Assembly (NCBI GenBank): GCA_947259275.1 | Contig: CAMYMH010000001.1 | Span: 1 to 37,396 of the forward strand | DNA: 37,396 nucleotides | Source of the DNA: an uncultured Acidimicrobiaceae bacterium | Lineage (GTDB): Bacteria > Actinomycetota > Acidimicrobiia > Spongiisociales > SHLN01 | Reading direction: 5' to 3' | Shown: in pieces, positions 25,003 to 32,620 of the stretch | Position numbering within the stretch: position 1 is the stretch's first letter | How the letters are laid out: each line of letters opens with the position of its first letter | The notes under the pieces: generated by a model | Told to the model about the DNA's origin: nothing | What the model saw: only the letters and a program-made list of their open reading frames with translations | Database searches by the model: none | Translations under genes and position numbers: made by a program

Positions 25003-25589
25003 ATGCACCCCTCCTTCACGTTGGCCGCATCAACCATCGGCGATCTGCTGCCGGTGGAGACTCCAGATCCGATACGCCCAACCGCCGATGGGGACGGAGT
25101 CGTGGTTCCCGTCGACGGCAAGCCGATGACCTGGATCAGCTCAGCGCCGGGTGTCAATCCGTTGTTGCGCTGGCGGCCGACATCGTGTCCGGGATTCCGC
25201 GTGGCCAGGTACCCGACATGCAGGAGGCGCCGGGGGTGGCGCTGCTGGACGAGATCGGTACCAAACTCCACCCCAATTGGCGGAGGCGGGTGATCGAAGA
25301 TCTGCGCCGCGCCTTTCCCCGAATGCAGTTTCTAGCGACGACGCACGAGCCACCGTGCCTTGGAGGTCTCACGCGCAACGAGGTCGTCATCCTGCACCGT
25401 CGCGGCGGCGACGTCGTCATCGCCTCGGGCGACGACCGGGATCCGCGCACCATGCGTGTCGATAAGCTCCTGACGTCGCCGTTCTTCGGCCTCGACAGCT
25501 CCATCGAGCCCCGCATCGTCCGGAAGTTCCAGCGCTTCTACAAGCTGCGAGCGTACCGCTTCGAGACGCTCTCGCCTGAAATTAGGTGA
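25003..25589 (+). pseudogene. AAA ATPase (AAA_21/OLD-like) remnant, frameshifted
   Basis: The C-terminal third of an ABC-type ATPase of the kind found in many defence proteins. DGDGVVVPVDGKPMT leads, after a one-base loss near 25130, into LDQLSAGCQSVVALAADI (the ABC signature), then APGVALLDEIGTKLHPNWRR (Walker B and D-loop) and PRMQFLATTHEPPCL (switch His). The Walker A region and the N-terminal two thirds are absent. The C-terminal tail (RIVRKFQRFYKLRAYRFETL) is intact to a stop at 25587-25589. Its partner protein, which would name the system, is missing. It sits just downstream of scar A, so it is probably cargo truncated at integration. Confidence 0.72.
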
Positions 25590-25663
25590 TTTGTATAAAA
25601 CTTGGGACTTTCGGGGACTTTCGACCCTGGAAGGCTTGCCCAGCTATCAACTATCTTCGGCAA

Positions 25664-25681
25664 TTGTGAAAGGAATCACAA
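25664..25681. promoter_or_regulatory. CRP/GlxR-type binding site
   Basis: TTGTGA, six bases, then TCACAA: a perfect dyad containing the Crp consensus TGTGA-N6-TCACA. It lies 102 bases before the start of the secreted protein at 25784, which it probably regulates. A Crp/Fnr-family gene lies at 21847-22512. Confidence 0.55.
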
Positions 25682-25783
25682 CCGAGAGAGGGGGGAGGTG
25701 CAACCAACAGAACGCAGGGGCCCAGGACGGATTCGTCACCTGGGCTGCCTGGTAACACTGAAGATGTGAGGGGTTACAGCGAT

Positions 25784-26248
25784 ATGAAGACAATCCTCAG
25801 AAGCGGCATCAGGGGCCTTGTCGCAGGCATACTTGTCGCCGCGCTGGCCTTGCCAACGCCCGCCTTAGCGAGCTTCATGGACTGGTACAACTGGAACTTC
25901 TACCAAGGCACTGCCCACTACATGAACGACTTCTACAACATCTCCACCTCCTACGGTGAGATGCGCGAGTTCAAGACGGCACCGTACGTCGCCCGCTCCA
26001 TGTACGAACCGTGGTCGCATGTTTGTGACCGACAAGCAGCAATCCAGTTCTACCTCCAGCAAACCAACTACTGGTATGCGTACGACTACTCGGCCTACCG
26101 TTCAGGCTGCAAGCTGGGTACCGACAACTTCTCCTTCTGGGTGTGGTATCGCATGCGCCTAACGATGCCAGCGTATACCCACGCTTGGTGGGTCGACACC
26201 AACACCGGCGGCAATTTCAAACTCATCCGTGGTGGTTGGATCCCATGA
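25784..26248 (+). CDS. Secreted aromatic-rich hypothetical protein
   Basis: A 154-aa exported protein of unknown family. The signal peptide (MKTILRSGIRGLVAGILVAA, cleavage after PTPALA) fixes the start at 25784, with GAGGGG about ten bases upstream; a GTG six codons earlier is possible. The mature part, about 125 residues, is very rich in Trp and Tyr (FMDWYNWNFYQGTAHYMNDF, TNYWYAYDYSAY) and has two Cys (HVCDRQ, SGCKLG) that could pair. Such aromatic density suggests a carbohydrate-binding or lytic surface. It is followed 71 bases later by another exported protein, and both lie between scars A and B. Confidence 0.65.
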   Translation: MKTILRSGIRGLVAGILVAALALPTPALASFMDWYNWNFYQGTAHYMNDFYNISTSYGEMREFKTAPYVARSMYEPWSHVCDRQAAIQFYLQQTNYWYAYDYSAYRSGCKLGTDNFSFWVWYRMRLTMPAYTHAWWVDTNTGGNFKLIRGGWIP

Positions 26249-26319
26249 GTCGCGAGATCCGGTCTCAGCGACCGCACGATGATCACGACACTGAGAATCG
26301 TAAGAAGAGGGAAAGATCA

Positions 26320-26955
26320 ATGAAAACTCACCCCAAACGAGGCCTCGCCAGCGGTGCCTTCGTCGTCGGTTTCACCGTCGTCGTCGTAGTCGCGCTGGCA
26401 CCCCTACCTCAGAGCGCGGAATCAGAATCTACAATGCCAGTCAACCGGGACGCCGTGTCCACGCATTTTTTCCCGGATCAAGCACCGGACTGGGCGAGAG
26501 TCGAGAAGCGAAGCGTCGACGCTGCCCATGCCACCGGACAGATGCAAAGGCATGAGCCCACGGTGACGGACGCGATCGCGTTGCGCCAGACGGCAAAGAC
26601 GCAGGCGTGCATCGCCGATCGCCTCGGCGAAGTCACCTTCACGGAGCCAACGATCGCCAACGGTCGGGTCGACTGGTCGTTCAGGGTGGGAACCAACTCG
26701 AAGGAGCCTGACCCCGACGTGTACAATGCGAGTCGAGACTGCAATGAAGCTCACTTTCAGCATGTGGAACGAGCGCTTCTCGCCCGCGAGGCGCCGAAGG
26801 GAAAGGACTGGTTCGGTTTGCGTGACGACTACCTGGCCTGCGTGGGTTCTGAGCGCTCGGCCGATGCACTAGCGGATCGCTTTGAAACACTTGGGAACGA
26901 GGAGCTGTTCGAGAAGTGCGCCATGCAGTACCCGTTGCTGTTCGAGATTCCGTGA
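26320..26955 (+). CDS. Secreted hypothetical protein
   Basis: A 211-aa exported protein of unrecognised family. The start at 26320 is supported by AAGAGGGAAAG just upstream and by a signal segment (ASGAFVVGFTVVVVVALAPL). The mature region is helical and charged with four Cys (TQACIADRLG, SRDCNEAHFQ, YLACVGSERS, EKCAMQYP) spread so that two disulphides are possible. The repeated pattern of a Cys-bearing helix followed by ADRLG/ADRFETLG suggests two related halves. Its companion at 25784 is probably co-transcribed. The function is unknown. Confidence 0.6.
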   Translation: MKTHPKRGLASGAFVVGFTVVVVVALAPLPQSAESESTMPVNRDAVSTHFFPDQAPDWARVEKRSVDAAHATGQMQRHEPTVTDAIALRQTAKTQACIADRLGEVTFTEPTIANGRVDWSFRVGTNSKEPDPDVYNASRDCNEAHFQHVERALLAREAPKGKDWFGLRDDYLACVGSERSADALADRFETLGNEELFEKCAMQYPLLFEIP

Positions 26956-27016
26956 CCCGCAAGGTTACCGAACGAAAGGGTTGGGTCGTCGCATCAAGGA
27001 CCGAGACCGCCTGAAA

Positions 27017-27199
27017 ATGAGGCGACAGGAGGTGCCGCTTCTATGGCGGCTCCTAGCACTCGTCGGAGCTTCGACGTCTGGGCTAACTGTGATGTTCGCT
27101 GGTGACATTGACAACCTCGCTGAGCTGGCCGTAAGGCTTGTTGGTGCTACGTTTGTCGCCGTGACCGTGTATTCGGTGACGGAGGAACACGGGCGCTGA
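27017..27199 (+). CDS. Possible small membrane protein
   Basis: A 60-aa frame with one clear hydrophobic segment (PLLWRLLALVGASTSGLTVM) and a weaker second one (AVRLVGATFVAVTVYSV). The ribosome site is poor and no family is recognised. It is kept because hydrophobicity and position after two exported proteins fit a small phage- or island-type membrane peptide. Confidence 0.3.
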   Translation: MRRQEVPLLWRLLALVGASTSGLTVMFAGDIDNLAELAVRLVGATFVAVTVYSVTEEHGR

Positions 27200-27296
27200 C
27201 GCCTTGAACGGTGGCAGGCCGGGCTCGCCGCTGACCACTTGCCAATGACGATCCCGGCCCCGGTTCTGGAGAACCGATCCATGCGAGCTCGTTGGA

Positions 27297-27431
27297 CGGT
27301 AACGGGAGTGAAGACGCCCGTCAGCAGAAGGGGAAACGCCCGAAGACCCAGTAACCATGGGCTTCCCTCAAGATGCCCGCGTTGCCTTCACACGGCAGAG
27401 GCCACTGGTTCGATCCCAGTAGCGCCCACCA
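27297..27431 (+). mobile_element. Attachment-site scar B: tRNA-Val 3' half, arm partly lost
   Basis: The downstream half of the arm (ACGGTAACGGGAGTGAAGAC onward) and the same tRNA 3' half as in scar A (27381-27431, loop TTCACAC, ending GCGCCCACCA) are present. The paired AGGCAAC repeats are missing, so a recombination or deletion has removed the left part. Confidence 0.72.
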
Positions 27432-27744
27432 AGAGAGCCTCAATCCTGGGGAGGGGAGTCTTCACTGAGGAGTAGTTGGATAGCGATAACCGTGCACTGC
27501 TGTTCGCATTCAGCGTGATGCGCAATACTGGTGGGGGAGTGCCAAATTCAGGGATCTGGACCTTCATGGTCTTGAGAACGGTCAGAAGCCTGAACTCAAA
27601 CTGGGTGACAGCGACATCTAGGCCCCGAGGAGGTGGTCTCGTGATCGTAATCTGCGTGGCCGTTGCGAAGTGACCCCAGGCGCGTTGAGCAAGATTCCCC
27701 ATCTTGATGTCAGCGAGAGTTGGTGGTGGCGGTGTCTAATAGGT

Positions 27745-29220
27745 GTGAGTACAAGGAGCAGTGTGCATCTTGATTCCACAGGTGTGGCAGACGCTGACAT
27801 CTACGGTGAGCACGCAGCTGCATTGATCCGGTTCGCCACGGTCTTGGTGGGCCCAACCGACGCTGCTGACGTGGTTTCGTCCGCGGTGCTCAGGGCGCTT
27901 CGCTCGCCGAGCTGGGCGTCGGTGACCAATCACCGAAGCTACCTGCACCAGGCAGTGGCTAACGAGGCTCGCAACATGTACCGAACCAGGATGAGGCGGC
28001 GGGACCGAGAAGCGAGCGTCGCTCCTGATCCCGTTGTCCATCCTCCAGAGGTCCATCCCGAAGTCCGCACCGCTGTGGAGCGACTCAGCGTCAGACAGCG
28101 TGCCGTTGTGATCTTGGCTTATTGGGAGGACCTGACTGATCAGATGATCGCCGAATATCTGGGTATCAGCGCGGGTTCCGTGCGGCGCCATCTGGCAAGG
28201 GCCAGGTCGCGATTGAGGAGAGTGCTCGATGAGTTCGACGAGAAGCAGATCGTTCGTGAGGTGCTGGAATCGATGGCCAGCGAGGCACCGGCGCGGGTGA
28301 GCTTCGAGAACCTGACCGACACCCGCATCGTGCAGCAACCTGACCCGCCGCGACGTTCTGCGCTGGTGGCCGCATTCGTAGGATTCATGATGATTGTTGG
28401 GGTGATCGGTGGCGCGATCGCCATCACGCAGCGATCCACACCTGCTGGTCCATCACCGACTTCCGCGCTAGAGGACACCGTACCTCAGTCGCTCGGCAGT
28501 GACACAATCTATGGAGTGTGGGAAGTCATCGAACTTGATGGAGCAGCCCCAATCGGTCGGCCCGGTGTGACATTTTCGACCGTGCCAGACGTGAATGCGA
28601 GCGTCAGTCCTGTCGAGCCCGGCCAGGCAGGGCCTGGCTTGGCCGGACCGCACTTCGCCACTTTCGGTTTGTGCAACAACCGCGGAGGGACCTATGCGGT
28701 GGACGGCGATCGCGTACACACCCAGCTTTCCGGTGGCATGACGCTCAGGGCCTGCTCCGAAGAGGTTTCGCGACAGGGGCTCCTTTTCAGCACGCTGTTG
28801 AATGGGGCTGAGTGGTCTATTGCGGACGGATGGCTCACGTTGACTGGTGATCTCGAGATCGTCGCTGTGCTCAGAGAAGTTGATGCCCCGGCAGTTGGGG
28901 TCTGGCGGCTGGCGGAGCTTGACGGGAACCTGCCTGGCTCTGAAATCTCTATGGACCTTTCAGAGCGGGGTGTCGTTTCCGGGTACGCGGGTTGTTTCAT
29001 CCTCGGTACTTATGTCGTCGAGGGAGACCAGCTGACGATGAGCATCGATGCCCCGGCTGAAGAACCCAACCCTCCACCCCCGGAGCTTCTCTGCGATCAA
29101 GCAAGCGAGGAAGAACTCCAGGTCGTATCGTTGCTACGCGAGGGCCGAATATCTGCCACCGGCGACGAGCTGCGGTTCACCAGTGACACCGGCGCCAGTG
29201 CGGTGTTCCACCGAGCTTGA
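27745..29220 (+). CDS. ECF sigma factor fused to a transmembrane helix and two META domains
   Basis: A single 491-aa protein. Sigma region 2 lies at about residues 18-85 (YGEHAAALIRFATVLVGPTD, HQAVANEARNMYRTRMRRRD). Region 4 lies at about 108-160 (AVERLSVRQRAVVILAYWED with helix-turn-helix MIAEYLGISAGSVRRHLARA). A transmembrane helix follows at about 207-229 (LVAAFVGFMMIVGVIGGAIA), and then two META-like domains outside the cell at about 258-378 (YGVWEVIELDGAAP, FGLCNNRGGTYAVDG) and 385-491 (VGVWRLAELDGNLP, GYAGCFILGTYVVEG). The start is uncertain: GTG 27745 is used, GTG 27763 has AAGGAG close by, and the frame is open to 27670. The architecture implies a membrane-tethered sigma factor that senses an outside signal through META domains and may need proteolytic release. 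Confidence 0.8.
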   Translation: MSTRSSVHLDSTGVADADIYGEHAAALIRFATVLVGPTDAADVVSSAVLRALRSPSWASVTNHRSYLHQAVANEARNMYRTRMRRRDREASVAPDPVVHPPEVHPEVRTAVERLSVRQRAVVILAYWEDLTDQMIAEYLGISAGSVRRHLARARSRLRRVLDEFDEKQIVREVLESMASEAPARVSFENLTDTRIVQQPDPPRRSALVAAFVGFMMIVGVIGGAIAITQRSTPAGPSPTSALEDTVPQSLGSDTIYGVWEVIELDGAAPIGRPGVTFSTVPDVNASVSPVEPGQAGPGLAGPHFATFGLCNNRGGTYAVDGDRVHTQLSGGMTLRACSEEVSRQGLLFSTLLNGAEWSIADGWLTLTGDLEIVAVLREVDAPAVGVWRLAELDGNLPGSEISMDLSERGVVSGYAGCFILGTYVVEGDQLTMSIDAPAEEPNPPPPELLCDQASEEELQVVSLLREGRISATGDELRFTSDTGASAVFHRA

Positions 29221-29616
29221 CCTCCCGCAGAGATTGCGGAGGACGGCAGCCGGTATTGGGGATTCTGGCGCTTGTTGATTCCGCCTCGAGATCTCGACCC
29301 TACGAGGCAGGTTGCACTCTTCATTGCGCCGGGCACAAGGACCGCCACACGTCGGCGCGATCCAGGTTGTCCGCCAGACAGGATTCGGAGCTTCCGCACC
29401 CAAGGTTCCGTTGGGTATGTCTCGCTGGCGACACCAAGAGTGAAGGATTCGATCCGATCGGCCCCACCCTCGTCTAGGTGGCGCATCTGGACCAGGCTCG
29501 TGAGGAACTGGAGCATCTCCTACCTCTCTTGGCGCTCACCCGGGTGGGCCAGAAAGAGGAAATGGCCTCCAGCGCTCGGCACGAATGCGGCGAAATATCG
29601 AGGCCGCGTCTCGCGA
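29221..29616. other. Intergenic region between convergent genes, no gene recognised
   Basis: About 400 bases between the sigma-META gene and the reverse-strand DUF6777-chagasin gene. Open frames exist on both strands but look random, and no clear hairpin terminator was found. Confidence 0.4.
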
Positions 29617-31008
29617 TCAGCGAACGGTCACGTTCACGCTGAAGGTCGCCACCGGATCGTCCTGTCCCGGCGGAAGGTGGACGATCACGAGGTCTGTTGC
29701 TCCCGAAGCCTTCCCATCGAATCGGAAGATGAAGGTCCCGGGTTGTCCCACCCAGCCGGGAGGAGCCTCATCCGCCACGTACTCACGTTCGCCCACCTGC
29801 TCAAGCACCGCGGCGTCGACGGCAGTGAGCACCCATTCGTAGCCGGTGCTCGCATTACCTGCCAGGGAGACGGTGAGGCGCCCACCGACACCCAATGTGA
29901 CGCTTGTGCCGTTGTCCTCGTAGGTCAGGTCCACCGAGCTGGGTGCGGGCGGAAGCGACGTGGTCGTTGTGGTTGTGGTAGTTGTTGTTGTCGTTGTTGT
30001 TTTCGTGGGTGGCACGGTGGTCGTTGAGGTGGCGGGCGTGAGGGTGCTGGTTGTTTCAACCGGCCGAAGCGACGTGGTGGTCGTTTCGTCCGGTACGGGA
30101 GGTTGTTTCCTTGGTTTGATGAAGCGACGTTTGAGGAACACGTCCTCCATCGTGAACTCATCGACTTCCTCGACTCCAACCACTGCGACAGTCTTCTGGA
30201 AGTTGAGGCCGGGCCAGCCGGTTCCGCTGATCCGGACTTCTCCGGCGAGCGTCACCGCGGGCAGCAATGGGTTGCCGCAGTAGCAGCGGGCTCGCGGAAT
30301 GCCGAACTGGTCTATGAGCACCGCCGTTCCCGCCTGGAGAATCGAGTTGATCGGATAGGCAGCGCCGTCCCGGAACCCGTGATTCACCACCCGGGTGTCG
30401 ACTTGAAGAATGGCGTCGGTGAGAGATTCGATGTATCGACTCAGGCCGACCGGCGTGATGCCCTGCACGTCGGCCCAGGCCACCGCCTTCGGTGGATTGG
30501 CTTCCAGGAACGCCACGAATGCGGCCTTGTCGCACACGTCGATGAGATTCGTTCCCCCGTACAGCCCCGGCGCCGAGCCGGCAACGGTCGTCACGATACC
30601 CGGCTCGGATTCCGGCAGATCCAGCTCGGAGAGCTCCATGTCTGGCAGTGCGCCGACGGCCGGACGCAGCGCTGCCACCACCAGCGCCATGTCACCGTCG
30701 TCATCCGCGGCAATGTCGGCTTCGTCAGGGAGCATCGGGGTGGAGAACGGATCGAGGCCGACGGAGGCAACCGGTTCGGCCAGTACCTCGACGATTTGGG
30801 CTCCGCCTGCGCGTCCATTCCCTCCGGTCAACAGTAAAGCGGTCGGCACAATTAGTGCCAGTATCAGGAGAGCCGCTCCCAGGGCGATCAGGCCACGGCG
30901 CGTGCCGGCGCCGGATCCTCCAGAAGGAGGTTGGGGACCGGTGAGCAATCCGTCCCGGCCAGCGGCGGGGGGAATCCAACCCCGTTCCTTAGGGGAATCA
31001 GTCATCAC
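29617..31008 (-). CDS. Membrane protein with DUF6777-like and chagasin-like domains
   Basis: A 463-aa protein. A cytoplasmic N-terminus (1-37) precedes a transmembrane helix at about 38-62 (LIALGAALLILALIVPTALL). Residues 80-290 resemble DUF6777, an exported actinobacterial domain: GLYGGTNLIDVCDKAAFVAF, NHGFRDGAAYPINSILQAGT and RCYCGNPLLP. A Thr-only linker of about 14 residues sits within a longer Thr-rich stretch (310-350), followed by a chagasin (I42)-like domain at about 365-463 with the inhibitory loop NASTGYEW and the strands PPGWVGQPGTFIFRFDG. Chagasins inhibit papain-type cysteine proteases. GTG 31008 and ATG 31005 are alternative starts. The gene converges on the sigma-META gene. Confidence 0.75.
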   Translation of the reverse strand: MMTDSPKERGWIPPAAGRDGLLTGPQPPSGGSGAGTRRGLIALGAALLILALIVPTALLLTGGNGRAGGAQIVEVLAEPVASVGLDPFSTPMLPDEADIAADDDGDMALVVAALRPAVGALPDMELSELDLPESEPGIVTTVAGSAPGLYGGTNLIDVCDKAAFVAFLEANPPKAVAWADVQGITPVGLSRYIESLTDAILQVDTRVVNHGFRDGAAYPINSILQAGTAVLIDQFGIPRARCYCGNPLLPAVTLAGEVRISGTGWPGLNFQKTVAVVGVEEVDEFTMEDVFLKRRFIKPRKQPPVPDETTTTSLRPVETTSTLTPATSTTTVPPTKTTTTTTTTTTTTTTSLPPAPSSVDLTYEDNGTSVTLGVGGRLTVSLAGNASTGYEWVLTAVDAAVLEQVGEREYVADEAPPGWVGQPGTFIFRFDGKASGATDLVIVHLPPGQDDPVATFSVNVTVR

Positions 31009-31140
31009 GGACCCCGTGGTATCCCATCCTCATTGTGTGATCCTGTGAGGACGCCCGCAAGTGTCATTTGGCCTGTTCGGCTCTCGAGGGCGCCGGCCGA
31101 CCTTCCAGGCCGAAACACCGTCCAAATCGACTCGCCCTCA

Positions 31141-31328
31141 AACTAGGCAACAATCAGGCAACGCAACAACGAGAAACACTCGGAACCGACGGGAACTGAC
31201 GGGAGCAAATACGTCAGTCACGAAAAGGGGAAACACCCGAAAACCCAACAATCATGAGCTCTGGCAAAACCCGTCGCGTTGCCTTCGAACGGCAGAGGTG
31301 CCGGGTTCGACACCCGGAGCGCCCACCT
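31141..31328 (+). mobile_element. Attachment-site scar C: arm repeats plus divergent tRNA 3' half
   Basis: The arm is well conserved with scar A (CTAGGCAACAATCAGGCAAC, then GAGAAACACTCGGAA and GACGGGAACTGACGGGAGC). The tRNA half (31278-31328) differs: its anticodon loop is TTCGAAC instead of TTCACAC, and its T-arm is a perfect GCCGGGTTCGACACCCGG type. This copy either derives from another tRNA target or has drifted with compensating T-stem changes. Confidence 0.72.
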
Positions 31329-31396
31329 CGAAAGACCCTTGAGAACGGGGGTCTTTGCCCTGTAATGCCTCTCGCCGTGGTCGTCGGTCTCGTATG

Positions 31397-31415
31397 CAGG
31401 CAGCAATTAGGCAAC
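31397..31415 (+). repeat. Arm-type direct repeat without tRNA half
   Basis: CAGGCAGCAATTAGGCAAC closely matches the paired repeats at the head of scars A, C and E. It lies about 70 bases beyond scar C and no tRNA core follows, so it marks a second, eroded event. Confidence 0.6.
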
Positions 31416-31554
31416 ACGCCGACGGGCGTTCAGACTTTCCTCCTTGGGGAGCTGGACCCACACCGGGCTCACTCGGGATGGGCGACAAGGCTTCTCAAGT
31501 CGATGGTGGCTGCTCGACGCCGGCTTCGACAATAAAGGTAGCACTCTTTCGAAA

Positions 31555-31565
31555 CTTACTGTAAG
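31555..31565. promoter_or_regulatory. Promoter/operator candidate of the ATPase-Shedu operon
   Basis: A CTTAC-T-GTAAG dyad lies 11 bases before the ATPase start codon, in an unusually A/T-rich stretch (31530-31575). It overlaps a -10-like TAAGAT at 31562-31567. The first gene product ends in a winged helix, so self-regulation is possible. Confidence 0.4.
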
Positions 31566-31576
31566 ATACGTTAGTC

Positions 31577-32620
31577 ATGCTACAGCTGAGCCAGAGGCCG
31601 CTAACAGGGTCGGATCTCGACCGAGCCCTATTCGTGAACCGAGACGACGAACTCGAACATCTCGAACGTGCCGCCCATCTTAGTTTCAACGTTTTGTTGC
31701 TGGGAGAACGGGGGAGTGGGCTTACGTCGTTGCTCCAGCAACATCTGAGGCGGCTCGAAGAGCTCGAGATACCAGCGTTCTATGTAGCCGGGACGTCAGC
31801 TGAAACACTCGAGGAGATTGTGGACGCTATTCGGATCGGGCTGATAGGTCGACGCCCAATAGTCCGCAAGACCGTGCCAACTGATCCATTGCAGTGGCCG
31901 TTTCAGAAGGAGGTAACCGTTGCCGGTGATCCCGATGTACTTGGGCCGCTTCGGCGGATTACGATCGACGACACCAGTCTGTATCCGATCGTTCTCCTGG
32001 ACGATGTACGAGACCCGACCCTCGTGCATCACCTCTTCGGCCGGCTGAGGGACGAAATGTGGCGACTCCCATTCCGATGGGTTGTGTCCGGGTACCGGTC
32101 ACGGCGGAGGGCGTATCTGGAACCTCCAGCCGACAGCTTCTTCGACACCGAAATCGTTCTCGCGCCGCTCAACGACGACACTTCAACCGAGCTGCTGACG
32201 AAGCGCCTCGAGACAGCCGCAAATGACGACGCCCAATCTGTGCAGCGGGTCCGGGCCCAACTGGAGCAGATAGTGGAACGAGGAGCTGGGAATCCGCGTG
32301 GTCTTCTAGACGCGGCACGGCAGGCAGTGCTACGTGCACCCGAGCAGTTGGCCGAAACTGATGAGGCGGTCGCCGCGGCTCGTGCCCTAGGCGCCACAGA
32401 ACTGGCGATTGTCGAGCATCTTGTGGCCCATGGCCCAGTGAGCGCATCAGACGCGGACCTTTTGGCGATCCTCGACCTCAGCCGGGCACGAGTCACACAG
32501 GTATTACGGAACCTAGAGGACGAGGGCCTCGTCACGTCATTCGCGGAACAGGCTGAAGGTGTTGGAAGACCCCGCAAGCTATATACCCTGAAGACGAGTG
32601 TGGTGGAGGATGCAGTGTGA
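31577..32620 (+). CDS. ORC/Cdc6-like AAA+ protein with winged helix, degenerate Walker A
   Basis: A 347-aa protein with the layout of ORC1/Cdc6-like and AAA_16 ATPases. An N-terminal VNRDDELEHLERAAH motif leads into the P-loop region LLLGERGSGLTS at 40-51, where Leu49 replaces the catalytic Lys of GKT/GKS. The Walker B is YPIVLLDDV (Asp142-Asp143) and sensor 1 is RWVVSGYRS. A lid with GAGNPRGLLDAAR (237-249) is followed by a winged helix at about 272-340 (LDLSRARVTQVLRNLEDEGL). The missing Lys suggests poor ATP binding or hydrolysis, so it may serve as a regulatory or DNA-binding subunit for the ATPase encoded next, whose start overlaps its stop. It is first in a probable three-gene defence operon. 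Confidence 0.75.
   Translation: MLQLSQRPLTGSDLDRALFVNRDDELEHLERAAHLSFNVLLLGERGSGLTSLLQQHLRRLEELEIPAFYVAGTSAETLEEIVDAIRIGLIGRRPIVRKTVPTDPLQWPFQKEVTVAGDPDVLGPLRRITIDDTSLYPIVLLDDVRDPTLVHHLFGRLRDEMWRLPFRWVVSGYRSRRRAYLEPPADSFFDTEIVLAPLNDDTSTELLTKRLETAANDDAQSVQRVRAQLEQIVERGAGNPRGLLDAARQAVLRAPEQLAETDEAVAAARALGATELAIVEHLVAHGPVSASDADLLAILDLSRARVTQVLRNLEDEGLVTSFAEQAEGVGRPRKLYTLKTSVVEDAV

Noticed and set aside
25604..25623. Tandem decamer GGGACTTTCG x2
   Set aside because: Only two copies with no second occurrence in the window, so it is insufficient to call a functional repeat.
29272..30027. Long forward open frame of 251 codons
   Set aside because: Most of it is antisense to the DUF6777-chagasin gene, whose domains are clear; the forward translation shows no family features.
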